Shown: positions 9,496-18,751, counted from the stretch's first letter. The stretch is 64,000 nt of DNA from Erwinia sp039023475 (GCF_039023475.1 NZ_JBCHVB010000001.1:992001-1056000); one strand, 5' to 3'. Numbers and translations are program-made. The notes: generated by a model from the sequence alone, not told the origin.

Positions 9496-11219
9496 AAATT
9501 CTTGCCCCCTATTTAGCCCTCTACCGCCGCCACATCTGGCGGTTGTCACTTGGCGTTGTGCTGGCGATTGTCACTCTGCTGGCCAGTATTGGCCTGCTGA
9601 CCCTGTCAGGCTGGTTTCTTGCCGCCTCCTCACTGGCTGGCGTAGCGGGTCTTTACAGCTTCAATTATATGCTTCCTGCGGCTGGCGTACGCGGTGCGGC
9701 GATTATCCGCACCGCCGCCCGCTACTTTGAGCGGCTGGTCAGCCACGATGGGACTTTCCGTGTGCTTGAGCATCTGCGCGTTTTCACCTTCAGCCGGCTT
9801 ATTCCACTCTCTCCCGCGGGTCTCGCGCAATATCAACAGGGCGATCTGCTTAACCGTCTTGTCGCCGATGTGGACACGCTCGATCATCTTTACCTGCGGG
9901 TCATCTCCCCGCTGGCCGGCGCGCTGGTCGTGATCGTTACGGTAACCCTGGGCCTGAGCTGGCTTGACTGGCAGCTTGCTGTCACGCTGGGGGGACTGAT
10001 GCTGCTGACTTTACTCCTGTTGCCGCCGCTATTTTATCGCGCGGGCCGTCCTGCTGGTGAAGCCCTGACGGCACTGCGTGGGCAATACCGTATCCTGTTG
10101 ACCGCCTGGCTGCGGGGGCAGGCAGAGCTGAAACTTTACGGCACGGAGGCACGTTATCGCGCGGCGCTGGATGAGACGGAGGCGCAGTGGCAACGGGCAC
10201 AGCGGCGACAGGCCAGCCTGACCGGCTTTTCGCAGGGACTGCTGATGCTGATTACCGGCTTCACCGTCGTGCTTATCCTGTGGCTCAGCGCGAGCGGGCT
10301 GGGGGCAGATACCCACCCCGGCGCGCTGATTGCGCTTTTCGTCTTCTGTGCGCTCGCCGCGTTTGAGGCGCTGGCGCCCGTTGGCGGCGCTTTCCAGCAT
10401 CTTGGCCAGGTATTGGCCTCGGCCAGCCGGGTTACGCAAATAGTGCAACAGCAGCCAGCCGTGCGCTTCTCTGAAGCAAAAATTCATCCCGGCAAAAATA
10501 TTTCTCTGAGTATTAAAAATCTCAGTTTCAGCTACGGTAGCGGCGACCCGGTACTGCATAATTTTTCACTTGAGGTTGCAGCTGGTGAACATATCGCGCT
10601 GCTGGGACGGACAGGCTGTGGAAAGTCGACGCTGCTACAGCTGCTTACCCGCGCATGGGATCCGCAGGCGGGTGAGATTGCTTTTAATGATATACCGCTG
10701 AAAAGCTGGGATGAGGCTTCCCTGCGGGCAGCCACCAGCGTCGTCACCCAGCGTGTGCATCTGTTCAGCGGTACGCTTCGCGATAATTTACTGCTTGCGG
10801 CACCGCAGGCCAGCGAGGAGCGCCTTGCACAAGCGCTGCGCCAGGTAGGTCTGGAGAAGCTACTCGATGACGGCCAGGGGCTGAACGCCTGGCTGGGCGA
10901 AGGCGGCCGTCAGCTTTCAGGCGGTGAACTGCGGCGGCTGGCGATTGCAAGGGCCGTGCTGCATGAAGGGCCGCTGATGCTGCTTGACGAGCCGACCGAA
11001 GGGCTGGATGCGGAAACGGAGCAGCATATCCTTGCGCTGCTGCGCCAGGTCGGCCAGGGAAAAACGGTAATCGTGGTCACCCACCGTCTGCGGGGACTGA
11101 GCGACTTTGATAAAATTTGCATTATGGACGGCGGACAAATTACCGAGCAGGGACGCCATGCCGAATTAATCTCAAAACGCGGTCGCTACTGGTCTTTTCA
11201 CCAGCGGTTTACGCTATAG
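9492..11219 (+). CDS. cydC: Heterodimeric ABC transporter CydC subunit
   Basis: Partner of CydD in the thiol exporter required for cytochrome bd maturation and periplasmic redox balance. The product is 575 aa (E. coli 573). An N-terminal six-helix transmembrane domain is followed by Walker A GRTGCGKST near 372-380, signature LSGGE near 475-479 and Walker B LMLLDEP near 494-500, then the H-loop VVTHR. Translation is probably coupled to cydD through the ATGA overlap. The aat gene follows 32 bases later on the same strand, so the three genes may share a transcript, as in E. coli. Confidence 0.96.
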   Translation: MKILAPYLALYRRHIWRLSLGVVLAIVTLLASIGLLTLSGWFLAASSLAGVAGLYSFNYMLPAAGVRGAAIIRTAARYFERLVSHDGTFRVLEHLRVFTFSRLIPLSPAGLAQYQQGDLLNRLVADVDTLDHLYLRVISPLAGALVVIVTVTLGLSWLDWQLAVTLGGLMLLTLLLLPPLFYRAGRPAGEALTALRGQYRILLTAWLRGQAELKLYGTEARYRAALDETEAQWQRAQRRQASLTGFSQGLLMLITGFTVVLILWLSASGLGADTHPGALIALFVFCALAAFEALAPVGGAFQHLGQVLASASRVTQIVQQQPAVRFSEAKIHPGKNISLSIKNLSFSYGSGDPVLHNFSLEVAAGEHIALLGRTGCGKSTLLQLLTRAWDPQAGEIAFNDIPLKSWDEASLRAATSVVTQRVHLFSGTLRDNLLLAAPQASEERLAQALRQVGLEKLLDDGQGLNAWLGEGGRQLSGGELRRLAIARAVLHEGPLMLLDEPTEGLDAETEQHILALLRQVGQGKTVIVVTHRLRGLSDFDKICIMDGGQITEQGRHAELISKRGRYWSFHQRFTL

Positions 11220-11251
11220 TCATAGCCTCGCGATCGAGAGAGATTGTAAAC

Positions 11252-11944
11252 ATGCGTTTGATTCAACTCGCCAGAGATTCCCTGCTTTTCCCGCCGCCGG
11301 AAATGGCGCTGAGAGAGCCGAATGGGCTACTGGCCATGGGGGGCGATCTCAGTCCCGCACGCCTGCTCAGCGCCTATCACCGCGGTATTTTCCCGTGGTT
11401 TTCGTCCGGCGATCCTATTCTCTGGTGGTCTCCCGATCCGCGGGCGGTACTCTACCCTGAGAAATTTCATCTCAGCCGCAGCATGAAGCGCTTTCATCAG
11501 CGTTCACCCTATCGCGTGACGCTGAATCAAAGCTTTCAGGAAGTCATTGAAGGCTGCGCCAGCGATCGTGAAGAGGGAACCTGGATTACCAATGAAGTTA
11601 AGCGCGCCTGGCTGCAACTTTACGACGCCGGGCACGCCCAGTCGGTTGAGGTCTGGCTTGGTCAGACGCTGGTGGGAGGGATTTACGGACTGGCGCTGGG
11701 TCAGATCTTCTGTGGGGAATCGATGTTCAGCCGCAGTGAAAATGCCTCCAAGACCGCTCTGCTGGTCTTCAGCCACTATTTTAAGCGACAGGGCGGCAAA
11801 CTTATCGACTGCCAGGTGCTGAATCCGCATACGGCCTCGCTGGGCGCGGAGGAGATTGCGAGGGCAGATTATCTTAATCAGGTGAATTTGCTCGCTTCCC
11901 AGGCACTCCCTCCCCAGTGCTGGCAACAACAAACCCTTTTTTAG
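11252..11944 (+). CDS. aat: Leucyl/phenylalanyl-tRNA-protein transferase
   Basis: N-end-rule enzyme that adds Leu or Phe from charged tRNA to proteins with N-terminal Arg or Lys, marking them for ClpS-ClpAP. The product is 230 aa (E. coli 234) and carries the family landmarks FPWFSSGDPILWWSPDPRAVL, EGCASDREEGTWI, GQIFCGESMFS and LIDCQVLNPHTASLGA. The ATG at 11252 (MRLIQLARDSLLF) is chosen over an upstream in-frame start because it matches E. coli and has GAGAGA upstream. The clpA and clpS genes that act on its products lie 0.7-4 kb away in the same window. Confidence 0.96.
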   Translation: MRLIQLARDSLLFPPPEMALREPNGLLAMGGDLSPARLLSAYHRGIFPWFSSGDPILWWSPDPRAVLYPEKFHLSRSMKRFHQRSPYRVTLNQSFQEVIEGCASDREEGTWITNEVKRAWLQLYDAGHAQSVEVWLGQTLVGGIYGLALGQIFCGESMFSRSENASKTALLVFSHYFKRQGGKLIDCQVLNPHTASLGAEEIARADYLNQVNLLASQALPPQCWQQQTLF

Positions 11945-12305
11945 CGCTATTTTTGATGTTTTCCACGCAAGAAAGCTTAAGAGTGATATAATATGCGCGT
12001 TTGGTAAGTCGTCCGCCCTTCGCCCTCTGTTACGGGCGAGCCGGGATTGGCCTGGCTGGGAATATTACGCACCTTGTTACTCTGGTTTTGATCGCGCATG
12101 AGCGGATTGTAAACCCATTCTTAGCCCACAATCCCCCACGCGTTGACGTCATTACACTACTCGTTTTAAACGTGAGCCCCTCTGCGCTGTACGCGTAATA
12201 GAGGGTCTGATGCTGGTGAAATCACCAACAATTCTTTACATAATACTTGAAATTCGGCATTATCTTGCCGGTTCAAAACTAAGGTTGTAACACCTAGAGG
12301 ATTCG
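11945..12305 (+). promoter_or_regulatory. infA upstream region with two candidate promoters
   Basis: A non-coding 361-base leader. An extended -10 TGATATAAT at 11984-11992 marks a distal promoter. A second candidate pairs TTTACA (12235-12240) with CATTAT (12258-12263) at 17-base spacing, about 40 bases before infA. A perfect inverted repeat TGGTGA/TCACCA lies at 12214-12227 between them. E. coli infA also has two promoters. A 65-codon open frame at 12001-12198 shows no family features and is not called. Confidence 0.55.
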
Positions 12306-12524
12306 ATGGCCAAAGAAGACAATATTGAAATGCAGGGTACCGTACTGGATACGTTGCCTAACACCATGTTCCGCGTTGAACTTGAAAACGGTCACGTGGT
12401 TACCGCTCACATCTCCGGTAAAATGCGCAAAAACTATATCCGCATCCTGACGGGCGACAAAGTCACTGTAGAGCTGACCCCGTACGACCTGAGCAAAGGC
12501 CGCATTGTCTTCCGTAGTCGCTAA
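12306..12524 (+). CDS. infA: Translation initiation factor IF-1
   Basis: Small S1/OB-fold protein that binds the ribosomal A site during initiation and assists IF-2 and IF-3. The product is 72 aa, the standard length, and nearly identical to E. coli (MAKEDNIEMQGTVLDTLPN... GRIVFRSR). Shine-Dalgarno AGAGGA lies just upstream. In E. coli the serW tRNA follows infA; here the gene is followed directly by a palindromic terminator shared with the convergent clpA. Confidence 0.98.
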   Translation: MAKEDNIEMQGTVLDTLPNTMFRVELENGHVVTAHISGKMRKNYIRILTGDKVTVELTPYDLSKGRIVFRSR

Positions 12525-12568
12525 ATAGCATTCTGCCGTGCTGCCGCTTCTGCCGCAGCATCTGTAAA

Positions 12569-12596
12569 AAAGGCCGGAGAATATTCTCCGGCCTTT
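12569..12596. terminator. Bidirectional terminator between infA and clpA
   Basis: A perfect 28-base palindrome with 14-base arms runs from AAAGGCCGG to CCGGCCTTT. It is flanked by A-rich sequence on the left and TTT on the right, so it can end transcription from infA (plus) and clpA (minus). Confidence 0.8.
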
Positions 12597-12658
12597 CGCA
12601 TTTTACGACGCCTGCTCTGCCCTGACGTTCAGCAGATTGAACGCCAGAGGTAGAGAGA

Positions 12659-14935
12659 TTAATGCACCGTACCTTCCGTCTTACGCTTCGCCGCGCTCAG
12701 AAACTGATAGGTAAGCTGGTTATTTTCTTTATCCAGCGCTACCGACACGGACCCGCCGTCCACCAGTGAACCAAACAGCAGTTCGTTCGCCAGCGGTTTT
12801 TTCAGGCTTTCCTGCACGGTACGCGCCATCGGACGGGCACCCATCGCTTTGTCGTAGCCTTTCTCCGCCAGCCAGTCGCGCGCTTCGTCGCTGACTTCCA
12901 GCGAAACGCCCTTCGCATCCAACTGCGCCTGGAGTTCGACAATAAACTTGTCCACTACCTGATGAATCACCTCAGTATCAAGGTGTTTGAACCAGATAAT
13001 ATTGTCGAGACGGTTACGGAACTCAGGCGTAAAGATCTTCTTGATCTCTTCCATCGCATCGGTGCTGTTATCCTGATGTATCAGGCCGATAGACTTGCGT
13101 TCGGTTTCCCTTACGCCCGCATTGGTGGTCATGACGACAACCACATTGCGGAAATCGGCTTTACGACCGTTATTGTCGGTCAGCATGCCGTTATCCATCA
13201 CCTGCAACAGAAGGTTAAAGACATCCGGGTGCGCTTTTTCGATCTCATCCAGCAGGACGACGGCATGAGGATGTTTGATAACCGCATCCGTCAGCAGACC
13301 GCCCTGATCGAAGCCGACATAGCCCGGAGGCGCACCGATCAGGCGGCTGACGGTATGACGCTCCATATACTCCGACATATCGAAACGCAGCAGCTCAATG
13401 CCAAGCGCTTTCGCCAGCTGAACCGTCACCTCCGTTTTACCCACGCCCGTTGGTCCGGCAAACAGGAATGAGCCGACAGGTTTACGATCCTGTCCCAGAC
13501 CGGCACGGCTCATTTTGATCGCTTCCGTCAGCGCTTCAATCGCATTGTCCTGACCAAACACCAGCATTTTTAGGCGATCGCCCAGCGTTTTCAGCGTGTC
13601 ACGATCGGTGGCGGAGACGCTCTGCTCCGGAATACGCGCAATACGCGCGACCACAGATTCGATATCCGCCACGTTGATGGTCTTCTTACGCTTGCTGACC
13701 GGCATCAGACGCGCCCGCGCCCCGGCCTCATCAATCACGTCAATGGCTTTATCCGGAAGATGGCGATCGTTAATGTACTTAACCGCCAGCTCGACCGCAG
13801 CGCGTACCGCTTTCGCGGTATAGCGCACGTCATGATGTGCCTCATACTTCGGCTTCAGCCCGTTCAGGATCTGCACCGTTTCATCAACGGAAGGCTCAGT
13901 GATATCGATTTTCTGGAAACGACGCGCCAGGGCGCGATCCTTTTCAAAGATATTGCTGAACTCCTGATAGGTGGTGGAGCCCATCACGCGAATTTTGCCG
14001 CTGGAAAGCAGCGGTTTAATCAGGTTAGCCGCATCAACCTGGCCGCCTGAGGCGGCGCCAGCGCCGATAATAGTGTGGATCTCATCAATAAACAGGATGC
14101 TGCTGTTATCCTGCTCCAGCTGCTTCAGCAGGGCCTTGAAGCGCTTCTCGAAGTCGCCACGGTATTTGGTACCGGCCAGCAGCGAACCAATATCCAGTGA
14201 ATAGATGGTGGCATCTTTCATCACTTCAGGGACGTCGCCCTGCACGATGCGCCAGGCAAGCCCTTCAGCGATGGCGGTTTTCCCCACGCCGGACTCACCC
14301 ACCAGCAGAGGGTTATTTTTACGGCGACGGCAGAGCACCTGAACGGTGCGTTCCAGCTCTTTGTCGCGCCCAATCAGCGGATCGATTCCGCCGACGCGAG
14401 CAAGCTGATTGAGATTGGTGGTGAAGTTTTCCATACGTTCCTCCCCGCCTGCTTGCTCTTCGTTAACCGGATTTTCCGATCCTGATGCAGGACCGGGTTC
14501 ATCTTTACGCGTGCCGTGGGAAATAAAGTTAACCACGTCAAGGCGGCTGACCTCATGCTTACGCAGCAGATAGGCGGCCTGGGATTCCTGCTCGCTGAAA
14601 ATAGCGACCAGCACGTTTGCGCCTGCCACTTCACTGCGACCCGATGACTGCACATGGAATACGGCACGTTGCAGAACGCGTTGGAAACTGAGCGTAGGTT
14701 GCGTATCACGCTCTTCTTCGCTGACCGGCAAGACCGGGGTGGTTTGTTCGATGAAGGCTTCGAGCTCCTGCCGGAGAGCCACGATATCTACGGTACAGGC
14801 TTCCAGTGCCTCTCTGGCCGACGGGTTACTGAGCAGCGCCAGTAACAGATGCTCGACGGTCATAAACTCATGACGGTGCTCGCGCGCTCTGGCGAAAGCC
14901 ATGTTTAAACTGAGTTCCAGTTCCTGATTGAGCAT
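12659..14935 (-). CDS. clpA: ATP-dependent Clp protease ATP-binding subunit ClpA
   Basis: AAA+ unfoldase that feeds substrates, including N-end-rule proteins brought by ClpS, to ClpP. The product is 758 aa with the start at ATG 14935 (MLNQELELSLNMAF), exactly the E. coli length. GGGGAGG lies 5 bases upstream; a GTG two codons earlier sits on the Shine-Dalgarno and is unlikely. The N-domain spans about 1-145. The first AAA+ module has Walker A GESGVGKT near 214 and Walker B ILFIDEIH. The second has GPTGVGKT near 495 and VVLLDEIEK. The IGL loop that docks on ClpP is in KSIGLIHQDNS. It is downstream of clpS in the same direction, and clpP is not in this window. Confidence 0.97.
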   Translation of the reverse strand: MLNQELELSLNMAFARAREHRHEFMTVEHLLLALLSNPSAREALEACTVDIVALRQELEAFIEQTTPVLPVSEEERDTQPTLSFQRVLQRAVFHVQSSGRSEVAGANVLVAIFSEQESQAAYLLRKHEVSRLDVVNFISHGTRKDEPGPASGSENPVNEEQAGGEERMENFTTNLNQLARVGGIDPLIGRDKELERTVQVLCRRRKNNPLLVGESGVGKTAIAEGLAWRIVQGDVPEVMKDATIYSLDIGSLLAGTKYRGDFEKRFKALLKQLEQDNSSILFIDEIHTIIGAGAASGGQVDAANLIKPLLSSGKIRVMGSTTYQEFSNIFEKDRALARRFQKIDITEPSVDETVQILNGLKPKYEAHHDVRYTAKAVRAAVELAVKYINDRHLPDKAIDVIDEAGARARLMPVSKRKKTINVADIESVVARIARIPEQSVSATDRDTLKTLGDRLKMLVFGQDNAIEALTEAIKMSRAGLGQDRKPVGSFLFAGPTGVGKTEVTVQLAKALGIELLRFDMSEYMERHTVSRLIGAPPGYVGFDQGGLLTDAVIKHPHAVVLLDEIEKAHPDVFNLLLQVMDNGMLTDNNGRKADFRNVVVVMTTNAGVRETERKSIGLIHQDNSTDAMEEIKKIFTPEFRNRLDNIIWFKHLDTEVIHQVVDKFIVELQAQLDAKGVSLEVSDEARDWLAEKGYDKAMGARPMARTVQESLKKPLANELLFGSLVDGGSVSVALDKENNQLTYQFLSAAKRKTEGTVH

Positions 14936-14963
14936 TGGCACCTCCCCAAATAGATCGCCTTAT

Positions 14964-15284
14964 TCAGACTTTTTCCAGCGTACACAGCAACGGATGCGCA
15001 TTCTCCCTCGCGTACTTATTTACATGAGCGACCTTGGTTTCTGCCACTTCGGCAGTAAACACTCCGCAGATCGCCTTTCCCTGGTAATGAACAGTAAGCA
15101 TCAGTTGCGTTGCACGTTCAACATCATAAGAAAAGAACTTTTGCAGTACGTCAATAACAAATTCCATAGGTGTATAATCGTCATTATTTAAAATAACTTT
15201 ATACATTGAAGGCGGCTTGAGTCCTTCACGCAATTTGTCATCTGCAAGTTGTTCAAAATTAAGCCAGTCGTTAGTGTTTCCCAT
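14964..15284 (-). CDS. clpS: ClpAP adaptor ClpS
   Basis: N-recognin adaptor that binds proteins with N-terminal Leu, Phe, Tyr or Trp and hands them to ClpA. The product is 106 aa, the same as E. coli. Conserved binding-pocket elements are visible: NDDYTPMEFVIDVL and HYQGKAICGVFTAEVAETK. The 28-base gap to clpA suggests one transcript. It is divergent from cspD, as in E. coli. Confidence 0.97.
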   Translation of the reverse strand: MGNTNDWLNFEQLADDKLREGLKPPSMYKVILNNDDYTPMEFVIDVLQKFFSYDVERATQLMLTVHYQGKAICGVFTAEVAETKVAHVNKYARENAHPLLCTLEKV

Positions 15285-15603
15285 ACGTACCCAGTTTGAA
15301 AACGTTACCGTGCTGCGTCAGTCTGGCTTCTTTAAGCGTATGTTTAATACGACCAGAATGTGGACTCACGCCGATGAAATTTTGCTGCAAACTGTTGCTA
15401 CGCGACCTTCATCACAAAATTTGCAATAGCGTTAACTGCCTCAAATTTTGATGATTTTCTCGCCACACGGCGCGCCCAATAGCTTGACGCTTGATGCCAT
15501 TTCTTTACAGTACGTGCATAAGCTGATGGCGTTTTAACCAGCTTAGAGGCTATACGCCTCGTCACCTCACTCAATTTGAATGTCTTGCGAGGGATGTAGA
15601 AGC
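15285..15603. other. clpS-cspD divergent intergenic region (319 bp)
   Basis: No gene-like frame. It must hold the divergent promoters of clpS (minus) and cspD (plus). The cspD Shine-Dalgarno GAGG lies about 15590-15593. I could not pick out a promoter with confidence. Confidence 0.45.
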
Positions 15604-15831
15604 ATGGAGACGGGTACTGTTAAATGGTTCAATAATGCCAAGGGCTTCGGCTTTATCTGTCCTGTTGATGGCGGTGAAGATATCTTCGCCCACTACTCAA
15701 CAATTCAGATGGATGGCTACAGAACGCTGAAAGCCGGGCAGCAAGTCCAGTTTGATGTGCATCAGGGACCGAAAGGCAATCATGCCAGTCTTATCGTTCC
15801 TGTGGAAATGGCAATGGCCGTCAGTGCCTGA
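15604..15831 (+). CDS. cspD: Cold-shock-like protein CspD
   Basis: Nucleic-acid-binding protein that in E. coli inhibits replication and is induced in stationary phase rather than by cold. The product is 75 aa (E. coli 74). The single cold-shock domain has RNP1-like KGFGFI and RNP2-like DIFAHY. The start at ATG 15604 (METGTVKWFNNAKGFGF) matches the family; an 8-codon in-frame extension upstream is not supported. It is divergent from clpS and followed by its own terminator. Confidence 0.96.
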   Translation: METGTVKWFNNAKGFGFICPVDGGEDIFAHYSTIQMDGYRTLKAGQQVQFDVHQGPKGNHASLIVPVEMAMAVSA

Positions 15832-15865
15832 CCTTTCCTTCACTCATTCTGACCAACCCTACTGC

Positions 15866-15895
15866 AAAATGCCAGCCACGCAAGCTGGCATTTTT
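15866..15895 (+). terminator. Terminator of cspD
   Basis: Stem AAAATGCCAGC (15866-15876) pairs with GCTGGCATTTT (15884-15894), followed by T residues. It ends cspD and, since both flanks are A/T-rich, may also serve the convergent ybjD. Confidence 0.8.
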
Positions 15896-15963
15896 ATGGT
15901 TTTCCGTGACGATACCAGTAAGATTGGGCTGCGCGCCCGATTTTCAAGCGGTCGAAATCAGAA

Positions 15964-17631
15964 TTACGCCCCGCTTCGCCGGGCGAGTTCCTGCAGGCGA
16001 TGAAACATTTCTCTCAGCAACGGCGGTACGGATGCCACACCCCGTTCTGCCGCTTCGGTTGCCACGGCCACAGCCAGCTCCGGTTTCGATGAATGCTGGA
16101 TCGCTTTGGCGATAATGCGCCGCATATTCATTGGCACCTTTGACGGCAGACGTGCAGTACGATGATAAACCTCTGCGAATCCCTGCTTGTACAGAAAATG
16201 CTCCATATCCAGTGCGGGTAACTGCGTCAGACGATCGCGCTCATCTGGCGACCCCGAGCGCAGCTGGCTTTTCGCCGTTGCGGCATATTTGTTTCCCGCC
16301 TCGTCCCCATCGGTCAGCACGTGCCACTCAATCCCCATTCTTTGCGCAAATTTCAGCAGCGGCCTCAGCCCCGACTGGGCAAACTCCACCACTTTGATCC
16401 CCTCAGCCGCAAAATGGCAGCCGCACTGCCGGGCAAGTTCATTCATCACCCAGACCTCCGTTTCGCCTTCGACCAGCAGCCAGCAGCGCGCAAAGAGCGC
16501 AGAGGGACGGTTAACGCAGATATGAAAGGCTATCCGGCGGCTCTCATCGGCACTCATCCCTGACGGCCCCAGCCGCCATACGTCCACGCGATTTTCCTGC
16601 CTGATCAGCCGGCAAACGTCACCCACCGGCACCTGTGAAAGAAGTTCGCCCGAATTGGTTGTAGTGATTTTTTGCAGCGGCAGCAGAGTGAGGAGCCCCC
16701 ATGCCACCGATAACATTATGGGATGTAGCCGGGTTTCCGGGTCCTCAATCAGCAGCAGAGGCCGGGCAAGCGGATCAAGCTGATAAGCCCCTCTTGCCTG
16801 CACCAGCAGCGCAAACATCCGCAGCAGGATAAGCTGCCTGCTCTCACTATCCGCCGCCGCAATAAGATGATTGAGGCTATCCAGATAGCGCCAGCCTTTT
16901 GGCGACTGCCGGCGGGCGGGATCCGATCTCTCCGCAGGCGTCAGCCGGGCCGAAGGCTGTACGGAAAAATAGTGCTCAAGCAGTTGCTGCATCGTCTGCA
17001 ACCCCTGCCGGATTGCCGGCTGAGCGAGCCGCTGAGGCCTGGACGTCAAATCGCGCGTCAGTTCATCAATCTGACTGACCAGCGATGCCAGTTCGTTATC
17101 ATTGGGGGTGTTACGCGCTTGTGGGGATAGCCGCTGGCTGAAACGCGCGTCGCGCAGCCGCAGTACCGGTTGAAGCCGCGTCAGCATAGTAGCGAGAATC
17201 GTCTGTTCATCTGCCCCCGCAGGTCCGGCTTCAGACAGGGGAAAGTGCCAGCGCGTCTTAACAGGTCTGTCATTTACTCGTACCCCTTCAACCCGGCAGA
17301 CGAGCTGAGAATAGCCCTGGGTACTCTGATGCCAGAGCGCCGCCAGCGGCAGAAGGCGGGGTGTGCGCGCTTCATCAACTTCACTTTCGCGAAAGGTAAA
17401 CTCTACAGAGAGACGTTGCCGGCGATCCTCTGCAGCGCCGGAAGGGCTATGAAAATCCTGCGGCACAAACTGGTAGAGCGTTTCCGCTGGGGTCAGCAGC
17501 AGCGTCAGGGCATCCAGGAGCGTTGATTTCCCCCAGGTATTTTCGCCAATCAGTACGTTACCCTGCTCCAGCGGCAGAGAAAGCTGGCTGATGCCGCGAA
17601 AACCGCTAATGGCGATATGCTCCAGTATCAT
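15964..17631 (-). CDS. ybjD: OLD-family ATP-binding TOPRIM protein YbjD
   Basis: Putative ATPase-nuclease of the overcoming-lysogenization-defect (OLD) family; its cellular role is not established. The product is 555 aa (E. coli 552). The N-terminal SMC/RecF-like ATPase has Walker A GENTWGKST near residues 29-37, and further ABC-type motifs near LLIEDPETRLHP. A C-terminal TOPRIM domain shows the conserved Glu in CWLLVEGETE and the acidic pair in LTDGDEAGNKY. Full-length OLD proteins of this class cleave DNA in vitro and some related systems defend against phage, so defence is a possible role, by inference only. It is convergent with cspD and divergent from lysO. Confidence 0.92.
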   Translation of the reverse strand: MILEHIAISGFRGISQLSLPLEQGNVLIGENTWGKSTLLDALTLLLTPAETLYQFVPQDFHSPSGAAEDRRQRLSVEFTFRESEVDEARTPRLLPLAALWHQSTQGYSQLVCRVEGVRVNDRPVKTRWHFPLSEAGPAGADEQTILATMLTRLQPVLRLRDARFSQRLSPQARNTPNDNELASLVSQIDELTRDLTSRPQRLAQPAIRQGLQTMQQLLEHYFSVQPSARLTPAERSDPARRQSPKGWRYLDSLNHLIAAADSESRQLILLRMFALLVQARGAYQLDPLARPLLLIEDPETRLHPIMLSVAWGLLTLLPLQKITTTNSGELLSQVPVGDVCRLIRQENRVDVWRLGPSGMSADESRRIAFHICVNRPSALFARCWLLVEGETEVWVMNELARQCGCHFAAEGIKVVEFAQSGLRPLLKFAQRMGIEWHVLTDGDEAGNKYAATAKSQLRSGSPDERDRLTQLPALDMEHFLYKQGFAEVYHRTARLPSKVPMNMRRIIAKAIQHSSKPELAVAVATEAAERGVASVPPLLREMFHRLQELARRSGA

Positions 17632-17768
17632 CAGGATTTCCTGTGGTTTTTATTGAGAATGGCCCGCATACCCACAACGGTCAAGCGGCGGACGGGAAGA
17701 GCGCTTTACTAAGGTTGAATATTTCGCTAGCTTGTCGCCTCAACTTTTGCCCATGGACGACCCGCCAC

Positions 17769-18668
17769 ATGTATTCAGGACTGTTGATCATTATCTTACC
17801 GCTGATTGCTGGCTATCTTTTGCCTGCCAAAGCCCCCTCGCTGCAAAGAGCGGTCAACAAACTGCTGAGCTGGATGGTCTACGTCATCCTCTTTTTTATG
17901 GGCATCAGCCTGGCGTTTCTGGACGACCTGGGGCGCAATCTCCTTTCGATAGTAAACTACAGCCTGATCAGCGCAGCCTGCATTCTTATCGGTAATTTGC
18001 TGGCGCTGCGCCTGCTGGAGCATCTCTATCCCTGGACGCATAACCACCGCCAGCAGAAGCTGCCTTCACGATTGCATATGGCACTGGAGTCGCTGAAGCT
18101 TTGTGGCGTGGTGATTGCCGGCTTCCTGCTCGGTCTCAGCCACTGGCCGCCGCTGAAGTTTGCCAGTGAAGCGGGTGAGTATGCGCTGCTGTTTCTGCTC
18201 TTCCTCGTCGGCCTGCAGCTGCGCGGCAGCGGCATGACGCTGCGTCAGATCCTGATTAACCGTCGCGGCATGATGGTGGCCTTCGTGGTATTTATCAGCG
18301 CGCTGGCTGGCGGCGCTATCGCCGCTCTGATCCTGGGACTGCCGTTAAAAACCGGTCTGGCAATGGCTTCCGGTTTCGGCTGGTATTCCCTTTCCGGCAT
18401 CCTGATGACGGAATCTTTTGGTCCGGTGATAGGCAGTGCAGCCTTCTTTAACGACCTGCTACGTGAGCTGCTGGCCATTATGCTTATCCCGGCGCTGATA
18501 GCCCGCCACCGCTCAACGGCGCTCGGGCTGTGCGGCGCCACCTCAATGGATTTCACCCTGCCCGTCCTTCAGCGCAGCGGCGGCACGGAAATCGTTCCCG
18601 CCGCTATTGTCCACGGCTTTATGCTGAGCCTGCTCGCCCCCATTCTGATCGCTTTTTTCGCTGCCTGA
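17769..18668 (+). CDS. lysO: L-lysine exporter LysO (YbjE)
   Basis: Inner-membrane exporter of L-lysine and the toxic analogue thialysine. The product is 299 aa with the start at ATG 17769 (MYSGLLIIILPLIAGYLLP), aligned to the E. coli N-terminus. The frame opens 42 codons earlier but that stretch is not conserved. About eight hydrophobic segments are evident. The C-terminal half is highly conserved (GLAMASGFGWYSLSGILMTESFGPVIGSAAFFNDL and LGLCGATSMDFTLPVLQRSGG), including the acidic residues important for transport in E. coli. E. coli lysO is induced by ArgP; a half-site TGAATATTT lies in the leader, but this is weak evidence. Confidence 0.93.
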   Translation: MYSGLLIIILPLIAGYLLPAKAPSLQRAVNKLLSWMVYVILFFMGISLAFLDDLGRNLLSIVNYSLISAACILIGNLLALRLLEHLYPWTHNHRQQKLPSRLHMALESLKLCGVVIAGFLLGLSHWPPLKFASEAGEYALLFLLFLVGLQLRGSGMTLRQILINRRGMMVAFVVFISALAGGAIAALILGLPLKTGLAMASGFGWYSLSGILMTESFGPVIGSAAFFNDLLRELLAIMLIPALIARHRSTALGLCGATSMDFTLPVLQRSGGTEIVPAAIVHGFMLSLLAPILIAFFAA

Positions 18669-18679
18669 GGGCAGCATGT

Positions 18680-18693
18680 TTGCGTCAGATCAA
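18680..18693 (+). promoter_or_regulatory. FNR-type site upstream of hcp
   Basis: TTGCG-TCAG-ATCAA matches the FNR consensus TTGAT-N4-ATCAA at 8 of 10 positions. Its centre is about 76 bases upstream of the centre of the NsrR-like site, compatible with the far-upstream FNR activation known for the E. coli hcp promoter. Confidence 0.55.
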
Positions 18694-18751
18694 TGAACAC
18701 TGCGTTTTAAAGCACAACGTCTTTGCAACCCTCGCCTTTGCTCTTAGCATA

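Noticed and set aside
12001..12198. 65-codon frame in the infA leader
   Set aside because: It overlaps the infA promoter region, has no ribosome-binding site and no conserved features.
12525..12658. Searched for the serW tRNA expected from E. coli synteny
   Set aside because: No acceptor or T-arm pattern (GGTTCGAATCC-like) is present; the gap is filled by a palindromic terminator.
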